NCBI GenBank assembly: GCA_016935295.1
Contig: JAFGRF010000364.1
Location: 1-5,549 of the forward strand
DNA length: 5,549 nt
DNA from: Caldifarciminota bacterium
GTDB lineage: Bacteria > Hydrothermota > Tepidihabitantia > Tepidihabitantales > Tepidihabitantaceae
Direction of reading: 5' to 3'
Each line of letters starts with the position of its first letter. Position 1 is the stretch's first letter. The translations under genes and the position numbers were made by a program. The notes under the pieces are model-generated. The model was not told the origin of the DNA, searched no databases, and saw only the letters and a program-made list of their open reading frames with translations. Positions 1 to 5,234 of the stretch are shown one piece after another.

Positions 1-106
1 ATTCGAGCTTGATTCGTCATTCGTCCTTCGGACCTCGGACTTGCGCGTCCGACGCGCGCTGTGTACTCCGTGGCCAAAAACCTGAGTCGGCCATGCTCGT
101 CAATGC
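1..106. other. Intergenic DNA at left edge, repeat-like
   Basis: No reading frame here has a credible start or recognisable product; any gene entering from the left cannot be identified from so little sequence. The first 35 bases repeat the words ATTCG, GTCATTCGT and CTTCGGAC/CTCGGAC, which resembles low-complexity intergenic repeats of uncultivated bacteria. A short GC-rich inverted repeat (GCGCGT at 43-48 with ACGCGC at 52-57) could form a small hairpin. It has no T-run after it, so I do not call it a terminator. Confidence 0.4.
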
Positions 107-134
107 TTGACAGGCGAATGCGCAGGACTACACT
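107..134 (+). promoter_or_regulatory. Sigma70-like promoter for the zinc-ribbon genes
   Basis: A perfect -35 box TTGACA (107-112) is followed by a 16-base spacer and TACACT (129-134), which matches TATAAT at four of six positions. A start site near A140 would give a 5' leader of about 94 nt to the ATG at 234 or 136 nt to the ATG at 276. The block GCTTGACA with a 16-base spacer recurs at 5401-5430, which supports both as real promoters of the same sigma factor. This is the only good promoter I see before the peptidase and nuclease genes. Confidence 0.6.
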
Positions 135-237
135 GAACCATCGGGAGACAAGGTGGCGCGTGTGGCCAGCGTAGCGCGATGCACTCCGCCGAGTGCACAT
201 GCGGCCGAACCGCGTCTACCGAGGAGGAAAGAGATGT

Positions 238-261
238 GGCTGCCGCGGCAATCCGGCAGCC
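238..261 (+). promoter_or_regulatory. Hairpin abutting the ribosome binding site at 262
   Basis: GGCTGCCG (238-245) and CGGCAGCC (254-261) are perfectly complementary, giving an 8-bp stem with an 8-nt loop. The stem ends one base before the SD sequence GGAAGGAG (262-269) of the ATG at 276. It lies between two possible in-frame starts (234 and 276), each with its own strong SD. It may stabilise the mRNA 5' end or tune access to the second SD; that role is inferred. Confidence 0.4.
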
Positions 262-275
262 GGAAGGAGCAAAAG

Positions 276-587
276 ATGGCAAAGGCAAGAGCGAGGAGCC
301 TGCCCAAGAAGTACGAGCCGGAGGCCGCGGACGCGCTTTGGAAGTGCACCAACTGCGACAGCACCGCGACCCGGGCCGTCTATCAGCACAGCCACAAGAA
401 GGATGCACAATCCGCTGAGAGAAACCGCGAGGCCATGTTCACTTGGGAGGTCCCCGCCTACGTCGACAAGGACGGGGCACTGCTCAAATGGAGATGCCCG
501 ATTCACGGCTGCAACGAAGCGGTTGCGGCGAAGCTAGTCAAGTGCGGTGAGTGCGGGCGTACCGTCTACGTAGGCCCGCGACCCTAG
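276..587 (+). CDS. Small zinc-ribbon-like protein, first of a tandem pair
   Basis: This 103-residue protein of unknown function has three Cys pairs typical of metal binding: CTNC (C24, C27), CPIHGC (C74, C79) and CGEC (C90, C93), with extra His at 38, 40 and 77. The outer pairs could form one four-Cys zinc ribbon, with C74/C79 plus His forming a second site or supporting the fold. The N-terminus is basic (MAKARARSLPKK). There is no signal peptide or membrane segment, so a cytoplasmic protein that binds nucleic acid or a partner is plausible. The start at 276 has SD GGAAGGAG with a 6-nt gap. An in-frame ATG at 234 has an equally good SD (GAGGAGG, 221-227) and would add 14 residues (117 in all). 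The next gene starts 8 nt after this stop and shares the same Cys pattern. I do not recognise a named family. Confidence 0.65.
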   Translation: MAKARARSLPKKYEPEAADALWKCTNCDSTATRAVYQHSHKKDAQSAERNREAMFTWEVPAYVDKDGALLKWRCPIHGCNEAVAAKLVKCGECGRTVYVGPRP

Positions 588-595
588 GGGGGTAT

Positions 596-847
596 ATGCT
601 GCCGGAAACCACTGGATGCTGGGTGAAATGCACCAACTGCCAAAGCTACAACACGCTGACTCACTATGAACACGTCGCGGGTGGCATCACCCACCCCGTC
701 GACATACCAAACAACCTTCCTCCGCCCCCCGAACCGAAACCGGTTAGCGTGCCCGTGGATGTGGAGTGCCCGGTCGAAGGGAATCCTGAAATCCGGGCCC
801 CACGCGTCCACTATCTTTGCTCGGACTGTGGGCAGATCTTCTTCTAG
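596..847 (+). CDS. Small zinc-ribbon-like protein, second of a tandem pair
   Basis: This 83-residue hypothetical protein appears to be a diverged paralogue of the gene just upstream. Both carry W/V-KCTNC-x-S near the N-terminus, a Tyr-x-His a few residues later, a central VP and CP-x2-G, and a C-terminal C-x2-CG pair. Here the Cys are C8, C12, C15, C58, C75 and C78. C12/C15 with C75/C78 fit one zinc ribbon. The second Cys of the central pair (C79 upstream) is missing, so any second metal site is probably lost. A proline-rich linker lies at about residues 41-50. The start at 596 follows the G-rich SD AGGGGGG (586-592), which overlaps the previous stop codon, suggesting translational coupling. 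A GTG start at 551 would add 15 residues inside the upstream gene and is less likely. No signal peptide. Function unknown. Confidence 0.6.
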   Translation: MLPETTGCWVKCTNCQSYNTLTHYEHVAGGITHPVDIPNNLPPPPEPKPVSVPVDVECPVEGNPEIRAPRVHYLCSDCGQIFF

Positions 848-896
848 AACCCCTCTTGTCGGGCGGAGTCTGACTGCCTGACGGCAAGGAATCGCA

Positions 897-921
897 AGGG
901 GGATGCCTCAGGCATCCCCCT
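897..921. terminator. Strong hairpin between zinc-ribbon genes and peptidase
   Basis: AGGGGGATGCC (897-907) and GGCATCCCCCT (911-921) are perfect complements: an 11-bp GC-rich stem with a 3-nt loop, 49 nt after the second zinc-ribbon stop. What follows is CTCCATG, not a T-run, so a classic intrinsic terminator is not shown. It could instead be an attenuator or an RNA-processing/stability element that sets different levels for the zinc-ribbon and peptidase parts of one transcript. Confidence 0.45.
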
Positions 922-950
922 CTCCATGTAGCGGACGCGGAGGTGCAACA

Positions 951-1055
951 ATGACAATCGGACCGCTGACATCGAAGGTGTCAGCAATGGGTACCAAGCG
1001 AAAGGAAAATGGCAATGAGTGGAACAAACGCGTGTGGCATGGGATACCTGCGTGA
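951..1055 (+). CDS. Possible 34-codon leader ORF overlapping the peptidase start
   Basis: An ATG at 951 has the best SD of this gap (GGAGG at 939-943, 7-nt spacing) and opens a 34-codon frame ending at TGA 1053-1055. It overlaps the first 40-odd bases of the peptidase gene in another frame. The predicted peptide starts MTIGPLTSKVSAMG and is basic in the middle (KRKE). It is too short to identify. It could be a leader peptide that couples translation to the peptidase start. Alternatively it is the true N-terminus of the peptidase, separated by a frameshift or a sequencing error. It may also be untranslated. Confidence 0.35.
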   Translation: MTIGPLTSKVSAMGTKRKENGNEWNKRVWHGIPA

Positions 1056-1872
1056 CTTGGGCGACTTTCGGGATTACAGTCCCGAGTCGGATGAGGTATC
1101 CGAGATACTGAAGAAGTCGCGACCACTGGGAGGATCCTCCTCGACAGAGCTGCCGACGGCAGTAGACCTGCGGCAATGGTGCTCGTCGATAGAGAACCAG
1201 GAAAGCCTTGGTTCCTGCACGGCGAATGCCGGAGTCGGCCTGCTCGAGTACTTCCAGCGCCGTGCCTTCGGCAAGCATCTCGACGCGTCCCGCCTGTTCC
1301 TGTACAAGGCGACAAGAAACCTGCTCGGGTGGACCGGAGACACAGGGGCCTACCTGAGGACGACCATGAAGGCGATGGTGCTGTTCGGAGCCCCGCCCGA
1401 GGACTACTGGAAGTACGAGACCTCCAAGTTCGACGTCGAGCCGCCGGCCTTCCTCTACTCCTTCGCCCAGAACTACCAGTCGATGAAGTACTTTCGGCTC
1501 GACCCGGCCGGGACTGCGCCGGACAAAGTCCTCACTAACATCAAGACCTTTCTCGCCGCCAAGCTCCCGTCGATGTTCGGCTTCTCAGTCTACTCGTCTA
1601 TCCCGAGCCCCGGCGACGGCCGAGTCGACATACCGTATCCCGGACAAGGTGAGGGCCTTCGCGGCGGACATGCCGTGGTTGCTGTCGGATACGACGACAA
1701 TCGGCAGATAGGTGTCTGCAAAGGTGCTCTGCTGATTCGGAACTCGTGGGGAGAAACGTGGGGAGACCAGGGCTACGGCTGGCTGCCGTACGCCTACGTC
1801 GAGAAAGGCCTGGCCAATGACTTCTGGTCGCTGGTGCGGGCGGAGTTCGTCAACACGGACCTGTTCAACTAG
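1015..1872 (+). CDS. Papain-like (C1A) cysteine peptidase, cytoplasmic
   Basis: A cysteine endopeptidase of the papain fold. Counting from the ATG at 1009 (287 residues), the four active-site residues are all visible: Gln64 (oxyanion hole) and nucleophile Cys70 in IENQESLGSCTANA, His221 in RGGHAVVAVGYDD, and Asn245 in IRNSWGETWGDQGYGW. The mature-domain start LPTAVDLRQW lies near residue 48. Only about 47 residues precede it, including GMGYLRDLGDFRDY, resembling the short N-terminal segment of bacterial C1 peptidases rather than a full inhibitory propeptide. There is no signal peptide, so an intracellular target is likely. The start is ATG 1015 (AAGG at 1002-1005 gives a 9-nt gap) or ATG 1009 (only 3 nt); an in-frame TGA at 967 rules out a longer form. 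The nuclease gene follows after 116 nt on the same strand. The substrate is not evident. Confidence 0.9.
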   Translation: MSGTNACGMGYLRDLGDFRDYSPESDEVSEILKKSRPLGGSSSTELPTAVDLRQWCSSIENQESLGSCTANAGVGLLEYFQRRAFGKHLDASRLFLYKATRNLLGWTGDTGAYLRTTMKAMVLFGAPPEDYWKYETSKFDVEPPAFLYSFAQNYQSMKYFRLDPAGTAPDKVLTNIKTFLAAKLPSMFGFSVYSSIPSPGDGRVDIPYPGQGEGLRGGHAVVAVGYDDNRQIGVCKGALLIRNSWGETWGDQGYGWLPYAYVEKGLANDFWSLVRAEFVNTDLFN

Positions 1873-1876
1873 GTAC

Positions 1877-1957
1877 GCGAAGGCGGGGCGGTTCGACAGG
1901 CAGGGCCATGGGACGTCGGCTGACAACTCCCGGGTCGTCCTGCAGTCGCCCCTTCGC
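1877..1957. other. Long-looped inverted repeat between peptidase and nuclease
   Basis: GCGAAGG (1877-1883) and CCTTCGC (1951-1957) are perfect complements, and the GGGGCG at 1885-1890 can also pair partly with CGCCCC at 1947-1952. The arms lie about 65 nt apart, within the 116-nt gap between the two genes. No promoter-like pair was found in this gap, so the nuclease probably shares a transcript with the peptidase. The repeat may be only an mRNA fold; its role is unknown. Confidence 0.25.
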
Positions 1958-1988
1958 TGAGCCGGAATAGACCGGAAGGAGATACAGC

Positions 1989-3050
1989 ATGCCTCTCTAC
2001 TATCGGCTGGACAAGGCCACGCCGGAGGGCAAGCGGACCGCTGCCGGCCTGCTCCGCCTGCGTGAGCAGATGAAGGAAATCCCGCCCAAGGACATATCCG
2101 GCACGCTGCTGCTGGCAACGTGGAACATCCGCGAGTTCGACTCGGCCAAGTACGGCCCGAGGCTCGATGAAGCCTGCCACTACCTGGCCGAGGTCATATC
2201 GCACTTCGACCTGGTCGCAATCCAGGAGGTGCGGGACGACTTGAAGCCCCTGCAGAAGCTCCGCAGCCTGCTGGGCAGTTGGTGGGGATACCTCGTGACC
2301 GACGTGACCGCAGGCGTGGCAGGCAACCAAGAGCGGCTCGCCTACGTCTTCGACGGAAGAAAAGTGCGGCTTTCGGGCGTGGCCGGCGAGGTTGTAATTC
2401 CGCCCATCAAGCAGGGAAACAAGGAAGTCGCGCCCTCGAATCAGCTCGCCCGCACGCCCTATCTCTGCGGGTTCAAGGCCGGCTGGTCCCGGTTTAACCT
2501 CTGCACAGTGCATATCGTGTACGGCAAGAGCAAGGCAGATGACCCGGAACGGGTGAAGGAAATCCGCGCGCTCTGCCAGTTCCTCGCGTCCCGGGCAAAG
2601 AAGGACGCGGGCCGCGAGGAGAACCTGATCATCCTCGGCGACTTCAACATCTTCTCGCGCAAGGACGCAACTATGGGACAGATAACCGAAGCCGGCTTCC
2701 AGGTTCCCAAAGAGCTGCAGGAACTGAAGGGGTCGAACGTCGGACGCAACAAGCACTACGACCAGATTGCCTTCATGGTCAACGAGAAGATGCTCGGCTT
2801 CACCGGCCGGGCAGGCGTGCTCGACTTCTACGAGTCGGTCTTCAGGTCATCCGAGGAGGCAGACTACCTGGAGATTGCCCGCCGGAATCAGCTACAGGCC
2901 AAGCCCGACAAGCAACTGCCGGAAGGAAAGTGGCCGGGCAAGGGCTATCTCGACTGGCGTACCTACCAGATGTCGGACCATCTGCCGATGTGGGTGCAGT
3001 TGAAGATAGACTTCTGCGACGAGTACCTCGAACGCCGGGCCGGAGTCTAG
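1989..3050 (+). CDS. Endonuclease/exonuclease/phosphatase (EEP, DNase I-like) protein
   Basis: A metal-dependent phosphodiesterase of the DNase I/exonuclease III fold, 353 residues. The family motifs appear in order: WNIREF (Asn46), IQEVRDD (Glu80), the strand with ERLAYVFD (~116-122), TVHI (His175), LGDFNI (Asp218, Asn220), YDQIAF (Asp258) and SDHLPMW (Asp330-His331). The full catalytic set is therefore intact. An N-terminal segment of about 38 residues (LRLREQMKEIPP region) and a 60-residue insert before the final SDH are family-specific extensions. The domain resembles the MnuA-like branch, but that sub-assignment is tentative. There is no signal peptide or membrane segment, unlike many secreted DNases, which points to a cytoplasmic substrate (DNA, RNA or a phosphorylated small molecule; not determinable here). 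The start at 1989 has SD GGAAGGAG (1974-1981) with 7-nt spacing. It follows the peptidase and probably shares its transcript. Confidence 0.9.
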   Translation: MPLYYRLDKATPEGKRTAAGLLRLREQMKEIPPKDISGTLLLATWNIREFDSAKYGPRLDEACHYLAEVISHFDLVAIQEVRDDLKPLQKLRSLLGSWWGYLVTDVTAGVAGNQERLAYVFDGRKVRLSGVAGEVVIPPIKQGNKEVAPSNQLARTPYLCGFKAGWSRFNLCTVHIVYGKSKADDPERVKEIRALCQFLASRAKKDAGREENLIILGDFNIFSRKDATMGQITEAGFQVPKELQELKGSNVGRNKHYDQIAFMVNEKMLGFTGRAGVLDFYESVFRSSEEADYLEIARRNQLQAKPDKQLPEGKWPGKGYLDWRTYQMSDHLPMWVQLKIDFCDEYLERRAGV

Positions 3051-3051
3051 G

Positions 3052-3068
3052 CGCGGACGAGGTCCGCG
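3052..3068. terminator. Hairpin just after the nuclease stop
   Basis: CGCGGAC (3052-3058), loop GAG, and GTCCGCG (3062-3068) form a perfect 7-bp stem starting two bases after the nuclease stop codon. It is followed by AGTTCCC rather than a T-run. Its position suits a transcript end or 3'-end stabiliser before the MNT-HEPN promoter, but intrinsic termination is not demonstrated. Confidence 0.4.
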
Positions 3069-3127
3069 AGTTCCCAGGCACCAATCCGCAGGTGGCGGCC
3101 AGGGCGGGCATCTGGCTGCGTCGTAGC

Positions 3128-3166
3128 TCAACCCCAAGCGCGGTTGTGGCAGATGGGTTGACCGCG
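3128..3166. promoter_or_regulatory. Dyads overlapping the MNT-HEPN promoter (possible operator)
   Basis: Two inverted repeats interlock here: TCAACCC (3128-3134) with GGGTTGA (3155-3161), and CGCGGT (3139-3144) with ACCGCG (3161-3166). Their right arms cover the -35 box TTGACC (3158-3163) of the MNT promoter. Toxin-antitoxin operons are often autoregulated through such sites, so an operator is plausible. They could also be chance in GC-rich DNA. Confidence 0.3.
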
Positions 3167-3185
3167 AAGCGGCAGCAGATAGAAT
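3158..3185 (+). promoter_or_regulatory. Leaderless-type promoter for the MNT-HEPN pair
   Basis: TTGACC (3158-3163, five of six to consensus), a 16-base spacer and TAGAAT (3180-3185, five of six) end 5 nt before the MNT start codon at 3191. Transcription would begin at or within a base or two of that ATG. The GAGG at 3186-3189 sits only 1 nt from the ATG, too close to serve as an SD, which fits a leaderless mRNA. Confidence 0.6.
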
Positions 3186-3190
3186 GAGGC

Positions 3191-3511
3191 ATGAGTGTCA
3201 GCATAAGAAGACTGCTGGCGAAGTTGAAGGACGAACTCACCAGCCTGTACGGCCCCCGCCTGCGGGGAGTCTTCCTGTTCGGCTCCTACGCCCGGGGAGA
3301 TGCGCTGCCGGGCTCGGACTGCGACGTCCTCATTGTCCTGGACCGAGTGCCCGACTACGGGAAGGAGATCGACCGGACCAGTCTCCTCGTGTCGCGCCTG
3401 TCACTCGAATACCGCATCAGCATCAGCCGGGTGTTCGTCCAAGCGTCGGATTGGCAGCGACGCCGGACTTCTTTTCTTGAGAACGTTCGGGAGGAAGCCG
3501 TACCGGCGTGA
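3191..3511 (+). CDS. Minimal nucleotidyltransferase (MNT), putative antitoxin
   Basis: A 106-residue protein of the polymerase-beta-like nucleotidyltransferase fold. It has the signature GS-x10-DxD: Gly31-Ser32 in FLFGSYARGD and Asp43/Asp45 in GSDCDVLIVLD. In MntA-HepT systems the MNT partner transfers AMP groups to the HEPN toxin and so neutralises it; by analogy this is the antitoxin. The usual third carboxylate, expected on the strand in SLEYRISISRVF, is not seen: the likely position is Arg75. Activity may therefore be altered, or another acidic residue may serve. Its end overlaps the HEPN gene by 4 bases (GTGA), so the two are translationally coupled. The start at 3191 has no usable SD but lies 5 nt after a -10 box, suggesting leaderless expression. 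The length is normal for the family. The protein is cytoplasmic. Confidence 0.85.
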   Translation: MSVSIRRLLAKLKDELTSLYGPRLRGVFLFGSYARGDALPGSDCDVLIVLDRVPDYGKEIDRTSLLVSRLSLEYRISISRVFVQASDWQRRRTSFLENVREEAVPA

Positions 3512-3915
3512 AGGCCGAAACCGCGCGCCTGCTGGACAAGGCCCAACACGCGATTCGGGCGGCGGAGATACTGCTCGACGCAGATGAACGGGACTTCGCA
3601 GCCGGCCGGGCGTACTATGCAATGTTCTACGTAGCCGAGGCACTGCTGGTCGAACGAGGCAAACGGTTCCGCAAGCACTCGGCTGTTCACGCCGCATATG
3701 GCGACCAGTTCGGCAAGTCCGGAATCCTCGAACCGAAGTACCACCGCTGGCTGTTGGACGCCTTCGACCGGAGAATCGTGAGTGACTATGACACGACAGG
3801 CGAGATCTCGCCTCATGAGGTACGCGAGATGATCAACCGGGCGAAGGAGTTCCTGGCACAGGCGGCCGGCTTCCTGGGACGCAGGCGCCGGCCCGCTACT
3901 AGGTCTGACCGCTGA
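3508..3915 (+). CDS. HEPN-domain protein (UPF0332 type), putative RNase toxin
   Basis: A 135-residue all-helical HEPN protein. The helix GRAYYAMFYVAEALL (33-47), then KRFRKHSAVHAAYG (52-65), and the later DAFDRRIVSDYD (84-95) match the UPF0332 group, which is commonly encoded next to MNT genes. Many HEPN proteins are metal-independent RNases with an R-x4-6-H motif. Here Arg55-x5-His61 fits the spacing, but whether it is the catalytic pair in this subgroup is uncertain; the conserved-looking KHS (56-58) and R-x3-DY (89-94) are alternatives. The C-terminal tail is very basic (GRRRRPATR). The GTG start overlaps the MNT stop, with GGGAGG (3489-3494) 13 nt upstream, somewhat far, so expression probably depends on coupling. 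MNT before HEPN is the reverse of the order in the Shewanella HepT-MntA pair. Toxin activity is inferred from family and context. Confidence 0.85.
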   Translation: MKAETARLLDKAQHAIRAAEILLDADERDFAAGRAYYAMFYVAEALLVERGKRFRKHSAVHAAYGDQFGKSGILEPKYHRWLLDAFDRRIVSDYDTTGEISPHEVREMINRAKEFLAQAAGFLGRRRRPATRSDR

Positions 3916-3927
3916 GGGGCGACGAGC

Positions 3928-3950
3928 GGCAGTTGGCGGCGGCTACTGCC
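3928..3950. terminator. Small hairpin between convergent HEPN and cupin genes
   Basis: GGCAGT (3928-3933) and ACTGCC (3945-3950) can pair across an 11-nt GC-rich loop, spanning the 27-nt gap and the cupin stop codon. Its position suits a shared bidirectional terminator, but it lacks T-runs and the stem is only 6 bp. Confidence 0.25.
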
Positions 3951-4281
3951 TGGGTATCACGCAGATGAAGCGGAAGGGAGCGTCGCCCGTGTTTTCGAAC
4001 CCGTGCTCCTCGCCCGCAGGGACGTAAACGAAGTTGCCGTAGGCGACCGGCTTCGTTTCGGCCGGGCCTAGCACGTTCCCCTTGCCCTCGATGATGAATA
4101 CTTCGTGCTCGTAGTCATGCCGGTGAAGCGGTATCTTTTCCCCTCTCGTCTTGATCTCGATGACCCGCATGGCGAAGTGGGGCGCGCCTTCTTTGTCGGC
4201 AATCAGCCAGCGGATTGTCGCCTGCATCCCGGCCATGGTGGGCGGGTCTTCCTTGACTTCAGTGAAATGCCCTGTAATCAT
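3943..4281 (-). CDS. Single-domain cupin protein
   Basis: A 112-residue, one-domain beta-barrel protein. Cupin motif 1 is HRHDYEHEVFIIEGKG (His53, His55, Glu60), and motif 2 is GNFVYVPAGEEHGFEN with His93. Both match the cupin consensus patterns, and the 3-His/1-Glu metal site is complete. Small cupins of this sort bind a metal and act as isomerases, dioxygenases or small-molecule sensors. The sequence gives no substrate, so no enzyme name is offered. The start at 4281 is supported by a -10/-35 pair placed for a leaderless mRNA and by the lack of an SD; Met16 or Met19 are possible internal starts. It is convergent with the HEPN gene and divergent from the lipoprotein gene, and thus transcribed alone. 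No signal peptide, so cytoplasmic. Confidence 0.85.
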   Translation of the reverse strand: MITGHFTEVKEDPPTMAGMQATIRWLIADKEGAPHFAMRVIEIKTRGEKIPLHRHDYEHEVFIIEGKGNVLGPAETKPVAYGNFVYVPAGEEHGFENTGDAPFRFICVIPRQ

Positions 4282-4286
4282 GCTCT

Positions 4287-4315
4287 ATTCTAACATGGGC
4301 CATACCTACCGCCAA
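4287..4315 (-). promoter_or_regulatory. Leaderless-type promoter for the cupin gene
   Basis: Read on the minus strand, TTGGCG (4315-4310) is followed by a 17-base spacer and TAGAAT (4292-4287). The hexamer ends 5 nt before the ATG at 4281, so the predicted transcript starts at the initiation codon. The -10 sequence and its 5-nt gap are identical to those before the MNT gene (TAGAAT-N3-GC-ATG in both). Confidence 0.55.
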
Positions 4316-4340
4316 GACCGACCTCGGACTCGAACCAGAG

Positions 4341-4373
4341 GTCTACCACAAAGGCACAAAGACACGAAGAGGG
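4341..4373 (+). repeat. Interspersed repeat, copy A
   Basis: The core is ACCACAAAGGCACAAAGACA, preceded by GTCT and followed by CGAAGAGGG. It shares most of its bases with copy B (5235-5265, same orientation) and with copy C (5341-5371, opposite orientation). With C it also shares the exact word GTCTACCAC. It sits in the gap between the cupin and the lipoprotein gene and is non-coding. Confidence 0.75.
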
Positions 4374-4481
4374 CCGAGACCCGGGCACTGGAATTCTCGA
4401 ATCCTTGAGTCCTCCGGTGCGAGATCGCAACATGTGGCGATGCAGTCCCGTCCTAACTGTATGAGCCAAAGGAGTTTCAAG

Positions 4482-5219
4482 ATGAGACAATTCGCAGTGG
4501 TGTTCGCGGTACTGATACTCACGCTGGCCGGCTGCTACGTGCCGAGCCCGAAGCTGGGTAAGTCCGAGACTCTGCAGCAGAATATCGGACTCGCTGGCGC
4601 CGAAACGGTGAGGGCATCCATTTCCATCGGCGTGGGCAAGCTCAAGCTGGCAGGCGGAGCAGACAGCCTGCTCGACGCTCGATTCGAGTACAACATCCCG
4701 GACTGGAAGCCCGCGGTGACGTACAGCGTCACAGACAGCCTGGGCCGACTCGTTGTGGAGCAGCCGTCGCGCGTCGTCGGTGCTACCTGGCCCGGCAATG
4801 TCCGGTACGACTGGGACCTGAAACTCAATCCGAACGTGCCGCTGGAGCTTGAAATAGACATGGGCGTAGGCAAGACGGATGTGGACCTGCGGGGCCTGGA
4901 TGTCCGTCGCTTTGCTCTTGAAGCGGGAGTCGGCGAGGGTTCGGTAGACCTCTCCGGGCCGCGGACATCGGACCTCGATGCGACCATCGAGGCCGGAGTC
5001 GGCAGGCTGACGCTCATCCTGCCCGCCGACGTCGGAGTTCGGGTCAAGGCCGAAGGCGGACTCGGCCACGTCAGCGCAAATGGACTCAAATCTCAGGACG
5101 ACGCCTGGGTCAACGATGCGTGGGGCAAGACCAAGGCCTCCCTCCGCGTCAGAGTCGAAGGCGGCATCGGCGAAGTCGAGATGCGACTCGTCGGCTCCGC
5201 CGCAAGCGGCAGCATCTAA
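4482..5219 (+). CDS. Lipoprotein with toast_rack (DUF2154-like) repeat domain
   Basis: A 245-residue predicted lipoprotein. A short basic N-terminus and a hydrophobic segment lead to the lipobox LAGC, with lipidated Cys18. The rest resembles the toast_rack/DUF2154 family, related to the DUF4097 and LiaF-type beta-sheet repeat domains. The motif G-V/L/I-G recurs at residues 50-52, 128-130, 149-151, 172-174, 193-195 and 228-230, each followed by a beta-strand such as KTDVDL, EGSVDLSG or RLTLILP. The four C-terminal units come every 20-35 residues, as expected of a stacked beta-helix. Relatives are found as cell-envelope proteins, some linked to envelope stress sensing; the exact role here is unknown. 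The start at 4482 has SD AAAGGAG (4468-4474) with a 7-nt gap and puts the lipobox in the right place; a GTG at 4434 would add 16 residues and spoil the signal peptide. No strong promoter was seen upstream. Repeats flank the gene on both sides. Confidence 0.85.
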   Translation: MRQFAVVFAVLILTLAGCYVPSPKLGKSETLQQNIGLAGAETVRASISIGVGKLKLAGGADSLLDARFEYNIPDWKPAVTYSVTDSLGRLVVEQPSRVVGATWPGNVRYDWDLKLNPNVPLELEIDMGVGKTDVDLRGLDVRRFALEAGVGEGSVDLSGPRTSDLDATIEAGVGRLTLILPADVGVRVKAEGGLGHVSANGLKSQDDAWVNDAWGKTKASLRVRVEGGIGEVEMRLVGSAASGSI

Positions 5220-5234
5220 GACTAAGGCAGATTC

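Noticed and set aside
153..233. Upstream GTG start for the first zinc-ribbon protein
   Set aside because: The extra residues look like translated leader DNA. Two later starts have strong SDs and the promoter start site is only about 13 nt before this GTG.
1..233. tRNA or other structured RNA gene in the left intergenic region
   Set aside because: No cloverleaf, T-loop GTTCGA context or long stem was found; only a 6-bp hairpin is visible.
1585..2118. 177-codon minus-strand frame across the peptidase-nuclease junction
   Set aside because: It overlaps the His and Asn active-site coding region of the peptidase and the nuclease start, and its own translation shows no motif.
1869..2756. 295-codon open frame on the minus strand inside the nuclease gene
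   Set aside because: It is antisense to an EEP gene with all its catalytic motifs in order and has no recognisable domain or SD.
4405..4433. TTGAGT-N17-CAACAT as a promoter for the lipoprotein gene
   Set aside because: The -10 matches only three of six positions; too weak to list, although a promoter must exist somewhere in 4374-4467.
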